A stretch of DNA of 64,000 nt from Bacteroidales bacterium (lineage in GTDB: Bacteria > Bacteroidota > Bacteroidia > Bacteroidales > GWA2-32-17). Below, one piece after another: positions 9,421 to 19,541 of this stretch. Below the pieces are notes generated by a model that was given only the letters and a program-made list of their open reading frames with translations, was not told the origin of the DNA and made no database searches. Numbering within the stretch: position 1 is the stretch's first letter; every line of letters begins with the position of its first letter. The stretch is from assembly GCA_026416095.1 (NCBI GenBank), contig JAOAFV010000048.1, positions 1-64,000 on the forward strand, given 5' to 3'. A program made the position numbers and the translations under genes.

Positions 9421-10502
9421 AAACTTTTCTTTATAAACAGCTTTACAAATTCAAACTCTTTCAAAAAATTTGGAGTAAACTCGTTATCTTTTTTTAAATT
9501 CTCAATTTCCTCGATTTTCCAAAATTTTATTTCTGAAATTTCTTTTTTATTATATCTAATACCTTTTACGTTAACGTAATCGGTAATTGTAGCATAGGTA
9601 AAGACTAACTCTTTTTCTATATCTGTTTCCCATATGTACGACTTTAAAAAAGTATAATTGTTAAACAAAACATTTAATTCTTCACGAGACTCTCTAATTA
9701 TACAGTCTTCTATTTTTTCATTGAACTTAACATGTCCACCAACTGCAGTATCCCATTTGCCAGGTTCAACATTTTTTCTGTTGGATCTTTTTTGCAATAA
9801 TATTTCTCCTTTCTTGTTTATAACATGCAAATGAACTACTGGATGTAATAACTTTTCTTCATTATTACAAGAATGTACTATAGACTTTAGCTTTTTTCCT
9901 ATAACTTCGCCTTTTTCGTTAATTACTGGTATATATTCTTTCCCATACATTTTTAACCTATTAATAATAAGTTCAGTAAAAAAATAAGCACCTATCATTA
10001 TATAAAGCAAAGCTCCGCTAATAAAACCCCATTCTTTTGTACTCAAATTATATGCAGAATAAATTATTAAAAAAACATGGATTACTATCATTGTTAATAA
10101 AACACTCAATTTTTTTTGTAATTTTTTAGTAATAAAATCATTAACATAATTATTTCCAGGAGTGTATCTATTTAAATATTTTTTTAAAAAATTTTGGTTA
10201 ACAATAAAAAGTAAAATAACAGGAACAAAAATAATTTCTAAAATTGCTGGTTTTAATTTAAAAAAACTTTCGTTTTCAAAATGTATTGATATTAGCCCCA
10301 GTAAAGTTATTAAAGCTAAATCAAACAATAGAAAAAAATCAACCTCTTTTTCTTTTATTAAAAACAAAGTAAACTGTATAATCGTAACTATAATTGCTAT
10401 TATTATGCTAATTTTTGGTTCGAAAAAATAATCTGCAATCAGAAATATTACTATTGGTAAAAAAGTAAGTAATATTTTAGCAACAAAATTGCTTTTCATC
10501 AT
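9417..10502 (-). CDS. polytopic membrane domain fused to C-terminal Nudix hydrolase
   Basis: N-terminal hydrophobic helices; Nudix box GHVKFNEKIEDCIIRESREELNV. Confidence 0.85.
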   Translation of the reverse strand: MMKSNFVAKILLTFLPIVIFLIADYFFEPKISIIIAIIVTIIQFTLFLIKEKEVDFFLLFDLALITLLGLISIHFENESFFKLKPAILEIIFVPVILLFIVNQNFLKKYLNRYTPGNNYVNDFITKKLQKKLSVLLTMIVIHVFLIIYSAYNLSTKEWGFISGALLYIMIGAYFFTELIINRLKMYGKEYIPVINEKGEVIGKKLKSIVHSCNNEEKLLHPVVHLHVINKKGEILLQKRSNRKNVEPGKWDTAVGGHVKFNEKIEDCIIRESREELNVLFNNYTFLKSYIWETDIEKELVFTYATITDYVNVKGIRYNKKEISEIKFWKIEEIENLKKDNEFTPNFLKEFEFVKLFIKKSL

Positions 10503-10503
10503 A

Positions 10504-11640
10504 CTATTTTATTATTCTGTCTAAAATTCTCTTTGCTATATCTTTATGTACAATAATATTCATCATTTTTAACTTTATATAATTTTCGGAATATATTCTA
10601 TAACCATAAGGAGAAGAAACAAAAGCACTTCGATTGCTGTCTTTTATTAGGTAATAAAACCCTACTGGACTTTTATAATATCCAACAATATGTACACAGT
10701 GATCGTCGGTTGTACTGGTATTATTTAATCGAAATGTTCTACTATTATCGTTAATTAAAACATGGGTTATATCATAAATAGGAATTTCAGCAATTTTATT
10801 TACCGATTTATTATATTCAGGTTCAGTTACATCGCCACATAAACAAACAGTGTATCCGCTTGTAAGAGACTGGTTAATAAGCATCATAAATGTATCTATT
10901 GGCACGTTATAAAAGTTGTCATCGTTAAGCCAATTATCGTCTTCTATTAATTCATGCTTTTCATAATAAGGAAATTCTTTTGTACTCATAAACCAAAAAT
11001 AATCGTTTGGCTTTATTCTAACTATATTTCTAGCAAAACTTTGTGCTGTATATTTTATGTTATTATACACAAAAGTGTCTGGTATATGCCCCATCTGTTT
11101 GTTAAGAATACATTTTACGGAATTAATTACCCACGAAGTGTTCCAGATGTCATTATTATTAATTTCTTTCAGAAAGTTTTTTATTTCTTTAATCAATAGC
11201 TGGTGATTGTAAAATGTATCGATTTTTTTACTTTTGTATATTTCATCTGGAATACATCCATATTTTTTTAAGGTATAAAAAACAAAAGGTGCTTCAGAAC
11301 CTTCTTCTATCTTTATTTTTCCACGAGTTTCTATGTATCTTTTAACTTTTTCAAGGTATTCGTAGTAAACAAAAAACATTTCTGACAAATCAATCTCCTC
11401 TTTATAAATTCTTAAAATCTCACTTTCTAAGTACGATGTAGCAGCAAATGCCCAACAAGTGCCTGTAATGCCCTGACATTTCGGCTGAGTATGTGGCAGT
11501 ATTGTAAAATCTTTTATTGTAGGTATTATACTAATTGTTTGGGTTTTATTCTGAGCAAAACTTAGTAAATAAAAAAATAATATTAAAAAAAACAAATTAA
11601 ATTTCACCTTTATTAAAAAAAACAAATTCAATATCACCAA
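10504..11640 (-). CDS. C1-family cysteine peptidase (bleomycin hydrolase/PepC-like), secreted
   Basis: Signal-like N-terminus, QGITGTCWAFAATSYLES active-site Cys region, DDHCVHIVGYYK active-site His region. Confidence 0.85.
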   Translation of the reverse strand: MVILNLFFLIKVKFNLFFLILFFYLLSFAQNKTQTISIIPTIKDFTILPHTQPKCQGITGTCWAFAATSYLESEILRIYKEEIDLSEMFFVYYEYLEKVKRYIETRGKIKIEEGSEAPFVFYTLKKYGCIPDEIYKSKKIDTFYNHQLLIKEIKNFLKEINNNDIWNTSWVINSVKCILNKQMGHIPDTFVYNNIKYTAQSFARNIVRIKPNDYFWFMSTKEFPYYEKHELIEDDNWLNDDNFYNVPIDTFMMLINQSLTSGYTVCLCGDVTEPEYNKSVNKIAEIPIYDITHVLINDNSRTFRLNNTSTTDDHCVHIVGYYKSPVGFYYLIKDSNRSAFVSSPYGYRIYSENYIKLKMMNIIVHKDIAKRILDRIIK

Positions 11641-12418
11641 TTATCTGTAATAAGAAATTTTTGACAAAAACTTTACCATTATAAATTGGCACTAAAGAAT
11701 AACTTGGATTAAATCTTGCTTCCAAGTGAAAATAAAACCTTTTCGACACTAAAAAATAATTAACACAAGAAATACTAAAAGCTATTGCCGATAAATAATC
11801 CAAACCAACGGTACCATTTCCGTATTCTTCCAGTACAAAATTTTGTATTGTGTTTTTGGGGTGAGCCAATATAATATTCATCCCTAAATTAAAATCATAA
11901 TTTTTCTCATATCTAAATATCCTATTAATTCTTAACAAATTTAAACCATTTGACATACAAAAGCGCTGGATATCTGAATGGGCATTTTTTAAATTATAAC
12001 ATACAGTTTCAAAGCTCCATATTTTTTTCTCACTTTTAAAGTAAGTAATATTCCATAACCGATATATTGGTTTTGTAAAAGACCTACTATATTTAGTACA
12101 TAAAATAACATACTGAAAACCGTTCTGCTGTACACTCAAAAGCGACTTAACATTGGTTGTCCATAGGTTATATAGGTCGAACAAAATATTTTGATAAAAT
12201 AAATACTTTATAGTAAAACGAAAGGAATAAATGTAAAGGTTCAATTTTTTTTTTTGCAAATTTATTAATACTTTTGTGTTTTGGAAAAATAAAAAGACAC
12301 TATGAGTGGCTTTAAAAAGGTAATAATTATTGGGGCTGGTGGAAGAGATTTTCATAACTTTAACGTTTTTTTTCGTCATAATCCCAATTATAGAGTTGTA
12401 GCTTTTACTGCTACTCAA
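11597..12418 (-). CDS. hypothetical protein; true start uncertain (upstream part overlaps divergent gene and promoter)
   Basis: Open frame; no in-frame ATG between the overlap with the 12302 gene and residue ~155, so a non-ATG start or 5' erosion is likely. Confidence 0.35.
   Translation of the reverse strand: MSSSKSYNSIIGIMTKKNVKVMKISSTSPNNYYLFKATHSVFLFFQNTKVLINLQKKKLNLYIYSFRFTIKYLFYQNILFDLYNLWTTNVKSLLSVQQNGFQYVILCTKYSRSFTKPIYRLWNITYFKSEKKIWSFETVCYNLKNAHSDIQRFCMSNGLNLLRINRIFRYEKNYDFNLGMNIILAHPKNTIQNFVLEEYGNGTVGLDYLSAIAFSISCVNYFLVSKRFYFHLEARFNPSYSLVPIYNGKVFVKNFLLQIIGDIEFVFFNKGEI
12269..12276 (+). promoter_or_regulatory. putative -7 element TACTTTTG
   Basis: TAnnTTTG match 25 nt before ATG 12302. 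Confidence 0.4.
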
Positions 12419-13660
12419 ATTCCAAATATAGATAATCGCAGATATCCTAAAGAGCTTGCTGGAGAAGATTTATACCCTGACGGAATACCTATATACAATC
12501 AAAAAGACTTACCCGATTTAATAAAAAAATATGACGTTGATTTATGCGTATTTTCATATAGCGATGTTTCCCATAATGAAGTCATGAATATAGGCTCAAT
12601 TGTACTTTCATGCGGTGCAAGCTATATGTTATTAGGCCCTAAAGACACGATGCTAAAATCAAAAAAGCCTGTAATTGCAATTGGGGCAGTGAGAACAGGG
12701 TGTGGAAAAAGTCAGACTACAAGACGAGTTATTGAAGTATTAATGGAACACAAGTTAAAAGTAGCTGTTGTACGTCATCCAATGCCTTATGGTGATTTAA
12801 ATGAGCAAAGAATACAACGACTCGAAACTCTTGAAGACTTAAAAATATACAATTGTACTATTGAGGAAATGGAAGAATTTGAACCTCATATTCGTAGAGG
12901 TAACGTGGTTTATGCAGGGGTTGATTATGAAGCCATACTTCGCGATATTGAAAACGATTCACAAAATTTCGACATTATAGTATGGGATGGTGGCAATAAC
13001 GATTTCCCATTTTACAAACCCGATATAATGATAACTGTTACCGATCCTCTAAGGGCTGGACATGAAGTATTATATCATCCTGGCGAAACAACCCTGAGAA
13101 TGGCAAACGTCGTTATAATTAATAAAATAGATTCAGCTTCTCTTGAAAACATAAACATATTAAGACAAAACATAAGAAACTTAAACCCAAATGCTATAAT
13201 TATTGAAGCAGCATCCCCTATAGTTGTCGATAAACCCGAGTTAATAAGAGGTAAAAAAGCTCTGATTATAGAAGATGGCCCAACATTAACTCATGGAGAA
13301 ATGAAATTCGGAGCTGGTGTTATTGCTGCTTACAAATATGGAGCTTCCGAAATAGTTAATCCACGTCCTTATGCTATTGGCTCAATTGCCGAAACACTCG
13401 AAACATACAAAGATGTTAATTTAGTACTACCTGCCATTGGTTACGGCGAACAACAAATAAAAGATTTAGAAAATACAATTAATAATACACCTCACGACAT
13501 AGTTATTGTTGCTACACCAATAGATTTGAGTAGGATTATTAAACTAACTAAACCGCATGTTTACGTTAGATACGAACTCCAAGAAATTGGTAAACCCGAC
13601 TTAAAACAAGTAATATCAGAATTCATTAAAAAAAAAGCAATAATTAATAGTTTTGCATAA
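12302..13660 (+). CDS. cyclic 2,3-diphosphoglycerate synthetase-like GTPase family protein
   Basis: KKVIIIGAGGRDFHNFNVFFR, P-loop GAVRTGCGKSQTTRRV, VVRHPMPYGDL, VWDGGNNDFPF, VVIINKIDSA. Confidence 0.85.
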   Translation: MSGFKKVIIIGAGGRDFHNFNVFFRHNPNYRVVAFTATQIPNIDNRRYPKELAGEDLYPDGIPIYNQKDLPDLIKKYDVDLCVFSYSDVSHNEVMNIGSIVLSCGASYMLLGPKDTMLKSKKPVIAIGAVRTGCGKSQTTRRVIEVLMEHKLKVAVVRHPMPYGDLNEQRIQRLETLEDLKIYNCTIEEMEEFEPHIRRGNVVYAGVDYEAILRDIENDSQNFDIIVWDGGNNDFPFYKPDIMITVTDPLRAGHEVLYHPGETTLRMANVVIINKIDSASLENINILRQNIRNLNPNAIIIEAASPIVVDKPELIRGKKALIIEDGPTLTHGEMKFGAGVIAAYKYGASEIVNPRPYAIGSIAETLETYKDVNLVLPAIGYGEQQIKDLENTINNTPHDIVIVATPIDLSRIIKLTKPHVYVRYELQEIGKPDLKQVISEFIKKKAIINSFA

Positions 13661-13687
13661 ACGCATAAAATTTTAAAAATATAAATT

Positions 13688-16117
13688 ATGAAAAAATTCA
13701 TTTTATCGTGTACAAGTGTTATTTTAACATTTTTTTGCTTTGGAAGCGAAGCAAATCTTGTTATTCCTGAATTAGAAAATTGGCAATCGAATTTATTAAC
13801 GCTTGGATTGATTATAACCATATTTGGCTTACTATTCGGTTTTTTTCAGTTTTTACGAGTAAAAAAGTTTCCCGTTCATAAAAAAATGCTTGAAGTAGGA
13901 GATATAATCTACCAAACATGCAAAACTTATCTTATACAACAGGGAAAATTTTTAACAATATTATTTTTTATTGTTGCCATTGTAATTGTTTTTTACTTTG
14001 GCTATTTACAACATAATTCTGTGGGTGGTATTTTATTAATATTATTATGGACAATTATTGGCATATTAGGCTCATATAGTGTGGCATGGTTTGGAATAAG
14101 AATAAATACATTATCAAATAGTAGAATGGCTTTTGCTTCATTGAAAAAAAATCCGATCGATCTATTAAATATACCATTAAATGCGGGCATGAGTATTGGA
14201 ATGATGTTAATTTCGATTGAGCTTACAATGATGTTAATAATACTTTTGTTTGTTCCAGGAAATTTAGCAGGACCATGTTTTATTGGCTTCGCTATAGGTG
14301 AATCTCTTGGTGCAAGCGCCCTTCGTATTGCAGGAGGAATTTTTACAAAAATTGCCGACATCGGAAGCGATTTAATGAAAGTTATATTTAAAATAAAAGA
14401 AGACGATCCTCGAAATCCTGGGGTAATTGCCGATTGTACTGGCGATAATGCCGGTGATAGCATAGGTCCAACTGCTGATGGCTTTGAAACGTATGGAGTG
14501 ACAGGTGTTGCTCTAATTACTTTTATAATTCTCGCCGTATCAAATCCCGACTTCCAAAAAGAATTACTAACATGGATATTTACAATGCGTATTCTTATGA
14601 TAGTAACTTCAGCTTTAGCATTTTACATAAATAAAATATTTTCAAAACAAACCCTAAAGGGTGAAATAATAAATTTTGAAAAACCTCTTTCAACACTTGT
14701 ATGGTTAACTTCTTTACTTTCAATAATTATGACCTTTTTAGTAAGCTACTTTATAATTGGACCAGGGACTTTAGCAGGAACTACATCACCTAACTTATGG
14801 ATTACCCTCTCAATAATAATAAGTTGTGGAACTTTAGGAGCTGCATTAATTCCAGAATTTACCAGGTTTTTTACAAGCCCAAAGTCAAAACACGTTAACG
14901 AAATAGTACGTGCTTCGGGCGAAGGTGGACATTCTTTAAATATTTTATCAGGATTTGTAGCTGGTAATTTTAGTGCTTTCTGGCAAGGTGTTGTGTTTAT
15001 TGTGCTAATGTTCATTGCTTTTATGGCAAGTAATTATGGGCTAGAAGGAGTAATTAACGAATACACTGGTGTATTTGCTTTTGGATTAGTTGCTTTCGGA
15101 TTTCTTGGAATGGGCCCTGTTACTATTGCCGTAGATAGCTACGGACCAGTAACTGATAATGCTCAATCGATTTACGAACTTTCGCTAATAGAAGCAATAC
15201 CCAATATCGATAAAGAAATAGAAAAAGACTTTGGCTTTAAACCAGATTTTGAAAAATCGAAGCATTATTTAGAAGCTAACGATGGCACAGGTAATGTTTT
15301 CAAAGCTACGGCAAAACCCGTATTAATTGGAACTGCTGTTGTTGGCGCTACTATAATGATTTTCTCTCTAATTTTAGTAATAAAAAACGTTTTGGGAATT
15401 GACCCTGCTTCAATACTAAATGTTCTAAATCCATGGACAATTCTTGGTTTTGTTGCAGGAGGGGCGGTTATTTATTGGTTTACGGGAGCAGCTAATCAGG
15501 CCGTTACTACCGGTGCTTATAAAGCTGTAGAATATATTAAAAACAACATTAATCTTGACCCAAATGCAAGCTTATCTGCTTCTACCGAAAACTCCAAAGA
15601 AGTAGTTAGAATATGTACCCTATATGCTCAAAAAGGAATGATAAATATTTTTATAGCAATTTTTTCGTTTGCCTTAGGCTTTGCATTTATTTCGGCATAT
15701 TCTATTGAAAACGTAGATCCCGCCATAAAATTTGCAGCTGCTTCGTTTTTTGTATCTTATTTGATATCAATAGCAATATTCGGGTTATTTCAAGCAGTAT
15801 TTATGGCTAATGCCGGTGCTGCATGGGATAATGCTAAAAAAATCGTTGAAGTCGATATGAATAAAAAAGGTACCGATTTACATGCAGCAACAGTTACTGG
15901 CGATACCGTCGGTGATCCTTTTAAAGACACCGCTTCTGTTTCGCTAAATCCTATTATTAAATTCACTACTTTATTTGGTTTACTTGCAATGGAAATTGCT
16001 ATTACAGAACAATTCAGATCGATAGCTCCATATATTGGAGTTGTTTTTATCCTTATAGCCCTATTATTTGTATGGAGAACATTTTATAAAATGTTAATTC
16101 CTATTAAAAACAACTAA
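13688..16117 (+). CDS. hppA: membrane-bound ion-translocating inorganic pyrophosphatase
   Basis: DIGSDLMKV...KEDDPRNPGVIADCTGDNAGDSIGPTADGFETY, DSYGPVTDNAQSIYELS, GAAWDNAKK...TVTGDTVGDPFKDTASVSLNPIIK. Confidence 0.95.
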   Translation: MKKFILSCTSVILTFFCFGSEANLVIPELENWQSNLLTLGLIITIFGLLFGFFQFLRVKKFPVHKKMLEVGDIIYQTCKTYLIQQGKFLTILFFIVAIVIVFYFGYLQHNSVGGILLILLWTIIGILGSYSVAWFGIRINTLSNSRMAFASLKKNPIDLLNIPLNAGMSIGMMLISIELTMMLIILLFVPGNLAGPCFIGFAIGESLGASALRIAGGIFTKIADIGSDLMKVIFKIKEDDPRNPGVIADCTGDNAGDSIGPTADGFETYGVTGVALITFIILAVSNPDFQKELLTWIFTMRILMIVTSALAFYINKIFSKQTLKGEIINFEKPLSTLVWLTSLLSIIMTFLVSYFIIGPGTLAGTTSPNLWITLSIIISCGTLGAALIPEFTRFFTSPKSKHVNEIVRASGEGGHSLNILSGFVAGNFSAFWQGVVFIVLMFIAFMASNYGLEGVINEYTGVFAFGLVAFGFLGMGPVTIAVDSYGPVTDNAQSIYELSLIEAIPNIDKEIEKDFGFKPDFEKSKHYLEANDGTGNVFKATAKPVLIGTAVVGATIMIFSLILVIKNVLGIDPASILNVLNPWTILGFVAGGAVIYWFTGAANQAVTTGAYKAVEYIKNNINLDPNASLSASTENSKEVVRICTLYAQKGMINIFIAIFSFALGFAFISAYSIENVDPAIKFAAASFFVSYLISIAIFGLFQAVFMANAGAAWDNAKKIVEVDMNKKGTDLHAATVTGDTVGDPFKDTASVSLNPIIKFTTLFGLLAMEIAITEQFRSIAPYIGVVFILIALLFVWRTFYKMLIPIKNN

Positions 16118-16477
16118 TAACCACACGAAAAAATTAAATTCTTATTTTCACTATCAATAGTAAGCAATTGCGCTAAAATTTAATGTAATAGTGTAAACTA
16201 ATAATAAAGTGGTCAAAATAGCAAATAAATTTACAATGAAGGTATAACTTTTGAAAGGTATTTTTTATAATAAATTCTAGCGAACATGAATCCTAATAGT
16301 GACTCGCTTTTTAAAAGCATTCTTTATCATAAATTATAAAAACACATTATTTTAAAAATTAAGCAGGGCCTTTTTATTTTTTGTAGAAAATTAAAATTTT
16401 TAATCGTGTTAACTGTAATAATTGTTTTTAAACACTTTTGCAAAAGTCTCAACTTTTTTAAAGAAAAAATGATGATT

Positions 16478-17254
16478 TTAAACATAACCCATAACATAAT
16501 ATACAATATAACCAGCAAATTCATGCATTAACATTTCCCACTTTAGAAGAGCTTCGGTATTTGGTATAAATAAATGATCGAATAAGAATTTTCTTTCACC
16601 AGATTTTCTATCGGCAGGATAATAGTCGCAAACAATATTTTGCTTTTTAAAACAAGCAAGAGCACGGCGCATATGAAATGCCGAGGTAATTAATAAAACT
16701 TTTGCATTTTGTTTTATCGATTTAATTATTTTTGCACTATATTTAGCATTTTCGTAAGTATTTCTTGATTCTGATTCAATAATAATTTTTTCATTAGGCA
16801 TTCCAATATCTATAAGATAATTCTTTAAGATTATTGATTCTTTACCAAACGATTCAGATAATGTTCCACTTCCTCCGCTATATATTAAAAATTCCGACTT
16901 TCCTTTCATTATAAACTTAATGGCTTGCATTACTCTATCGGCACTTTGATTAAAACCAATTTGATCGTATTTTTTGTCATAATAACCAAGAGCTCCGCCA
17001 AGTACAATAATGAAGTCGTATTTATCTTTTAATTTATTCTCTTTAATAGGGCGTACTTCCCATAGTCTCATAACTTCGTCGACTAAAAAAGAATTTGAAA
17101 AAACATATAAAAGAACTAAAGAAAAAGCATAAAAAAATTTTTTTAAAGATTTTCTTTTTACTATAAACCCCATCAATAAAAGTACGAAACACCATATTAA
17201 AGGAGAAAAAACAAAATAAAATATCTTAGATAAAACAAAAAAAACTGTATCCAT
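16478..17254 (-). CDS. YdcF/ElyC family (DUF218) membrane protein
   Basis: DFIIVLGGALGYYDKKYDQIGFNQSADRVMQAI, LIYSGGSGTLSE, ESESRNTYENAKYSAKI. Confidence 0.9.
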   Translation of the reverse strand: MDTVFFVLSKIFYFVFSPLIWCFVLLLMGFIVKRKSLKKFFYAFSLVLLYVFSNSFLVDEVMRLWEVRPIKENKLKDKYDFIIVLGGALGYYDKKYDQIGFNQSADRVMQAIKFIMKGKSEFLIYSGGSGTLSESFGKESIILKNYLIDIGMPNEKIIIESESRNTYENAKYSAKIIKSIKQNAKVLLITSAFHMRRALACFKKQNIVCDYYPADRKSGERKFLFDHLFIPNTEALLKWEMLMHEFAGYIVYYVMGYV

Positions 17255-17255
17255 A

Positions 17256-19541
17256 CTACTTCATTTTTAAAAATTTGATTGTCGCTATTTTTCTTTCTGA
17301 AATTATTCTTAAAAAATATATTCCTGTTGGTAGCTCTTTACAACTAATTTCAGTAACGTTAAAATAGCTACAAAGTGTTTTCCCTGTTACATCTATAATT
17401 TCTGCTTTAATAAAGTTTTCAGTCTGCAGATAAATAGTATTATTTTCATTATCATAAAAAACATTAAAAAAATCTGATTTATTCGATGTAATGTTTAAAT
17501 CATTCTTAATCTTTACCCAAATTGGATTTGTTATGCTGTAAAAATATTCATAGCTTTTCTTGTATATGTGAGGTTTATCGTAATTTTTCTTTGTGGTTAG
17601 TATAAAATAAAATGCAATGTATTTTTGTAAATTAGAATGTACCAATGTATCTAAAAGGTTGTTAAGATAAAAGATAGTTGTTTGATTCAGTAAATTTAAA
17701 TCCTTAACATATACTTCATTTTCTGTAATAATAAACATTTTACACGACTCAACATTACCAAATAATTTAGAAGTTTTAGAAGTTAAAAAGATTTTTGCAC
17801 TACTTACATTCGACAAAAAAACTTCAACAGTATCGCCGCAAGTGTAATAATTTGAGTTATAATTTAAAAAAGGTATCAAAAGAGGGCCTGATGAGATAAT
17901 AGTTTTACCGTTTTTTAAAGCCTTTAAAACATTTTCTCCATTTAATCCCAATCCTTCTGGGCAGAAAGCAACTGTGTTAATTGCTCCAATAAAATTATTC
18001 TCCACATAACCACTAATTCCAAGATTTACATAATCGGTTGTAGAAAAATTAAAAGACCCGTGAGCATCACTTCCACCTATTAAGTATGGTTTCCAGTATT
18101 TAACTGATAAATTTTGATTTTTGAATTTTAAAGACTTTCTCAGTAAAAAGTTATATACTTCTAAATTTTGTTGAAGCTTATAGTAATGATGCAGATAGTT
18201 AAAGTCTTCTACAGGAACAAAACCATAGGGCTCAGGTAAATGATTTGTATTCCAAGGATTGTTATATGTATCGTTACAAGTAAGAGTATACCATAAATTC
18301 CACAATTGAAAACCATAAAGTGGTTTAAAAAATACAGTAGTATCGGTACCAGAAAAAACATCGGAAGCATAATTAATATCGTTGCAAATTACATTACCAG
18401 CGTAAGAATGTAGCTCTCCATTTAGTTTAAAATCTATATCGCCAATATTCCACACATCGCCATAAACGAAGTCTGAGAGTTTATCGCCTTGGGCAAAGGG
18501 ATGTGCTGCATAACAAAAAGCATTGTATTTTTCTAAACTATCGTAAAGCATAAATAAGTTAATTTCGGTTAGTTCATTGTCGCCTTTTGCGTCAAAAAAA
18601 TAAGGGAACGAATAAATATTACTTTCGTTAGGATAAATCAAAGCATGTATTGTTTTCCCTTTACTATTTAAAACCGACGCTTCAATTGCAGGTATAAATT
18701 TAAAAGAACTGTCGTTGTTATTAAAAAACTGAATTTCTGCTTTTAGTCTTTCGTAATTATAAATTGGATTTAATCCATAATTATCAAAATCGCAACTATG
18801 ATCGGTTAGTGTTATCCAACTTAAGCCGTTGTATTTTGCAGCAATTTTTGTTTGACATAACGGAAAGCCATTTTCTACGATATTTTGTGTATAGTATGAG
18901 TGCACATGAACATCGCCCCGATACCATTTATTTATTGTAGGTAATCCGTTGTGAGACACAAAAATCCTAAAATAAAATTCCTCGTCTGGTGCATAATCCA
19001 AACTTACATACACATGCAAATCTAAAACACTATCTTCGCACAAAAACATATTCCATAAATTAGGTGGTATGTTAAAATTAAAATAAAAATAACGTTTATT
19101 TACTTCCACTATTGGTACAGGAGGGAACCAATAATTTGTATCGGCTGTAAACAGTATAGTATGTTCTGAAGAATTAAATGGCATTGAACTTAAAAATGAT
19201 TGTACTCCCCATAAAGTATCTTCTACCGAATAACAATTAAATAAATTCAAAAATTGGTTATATGTCCAATTACTATAAACATAAACAGGGCTCCATTGGG
19301 TATCTTTTGCGCATTTAAACCTAATATCAATGTAATTAAGATAATTCTGACAATTATTACATTCGCTTTCGTGTATGTATACCGAAACTGGTAATGGCAA
19401 ATATTTATTAAATATATAATGAGGAACATCTACAAAAACCTCGCTTCCAATAGTATTGTTTTGTTTTTGAGCATAAGTTATACATGTAAATAATACATGG
19501 GTAACAAGCATTATTCCATAGCTTATTTTTAACCTTTCCAT
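17256..19541 (-). CDS. PHP-domain (CehA/McbA-like) metallohydrolase with T9SS C-terminal sorting domain
   Basis: WYRGDVHVHSYYTQN, WITLTDHSCDFDNYG, YAAHPFAQGD, LIGGSDAHG; C-term AEIIDVTGKTLCSYF...LPTGIYFLRIISERKIATIKFLKMK. Start taken as MERLKIS at 19541. Confidence 0.82.
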   Translation of the reverse strand: MERLKISYGIMLVTHVLFTCITYAQKQNNTIGSEVFVDVPHYIFNKYLPLPVSVYIHESECNNCQNYLNYIDIRFKCAKDTQWSPVYVYSNWTYNQFLNLFNCYSVEDTLWGVQSFLSSMPFNSSEHTILFTADTNYWFPPVPIVEVNKRYFYFNFNIPPNLWNMFLCEDSVLDLHVYVSLDYAPDEEFYFRIFVSHNGLPTINKWYRGDVHVHSYYTQNIVENGFPLCQTKIAAKYNGLSWITLTDHSCDFDNYGLNPIYNYERLKAEIQFFNNNDSSFKFIPAIEASVLNSKGKTIHALIYPNESNIYSFPYFFDAKGDNELTEINLFMLYDSLEKYNAFCYAAHPFAQGDKLSDFVYGDVWNIGDIDFKLNGELHSYAGNVICNDINYASDVFSGTDTTVFFKPLYGFQLWNLWYTLTCNDTYNNPWNTNHLPEPYGFVPVEDFNYLHHYYKLQQNLEVYNFLLRKSLKFKNQNLSVKYWKPYLIGGSDAHGSFNFSTTDYVNLGISGYVENNFIGAINTVAFCPEGLGLNGENVLKALKNGKTIISSGPLLIPFLNYNSNYYTCGDTVEVFLSNVSSAKIFLTSKTSKLFGNVESCKMFIITENEVYVKDLNLLNQTTIFYLNNLLDTLVHSNLQKYIAFYFILTTKKNYDKPHIYKKSYEYFYSITNPIWVKIKNDLNITSNKSDFFNVFYDNENNTIYLQTENFIKAEIIDVTGKTLCSYFNVTEISCKELPTGIYFLRIISERKIATIKFLKMK

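Noticed and set aside
13561-15015. Minus-strand ORFs at 13561-13821, 14002-14463, 14746-15015
   Set aside because: Shadow ORFs opposite the GTPase/hppA coding sequence
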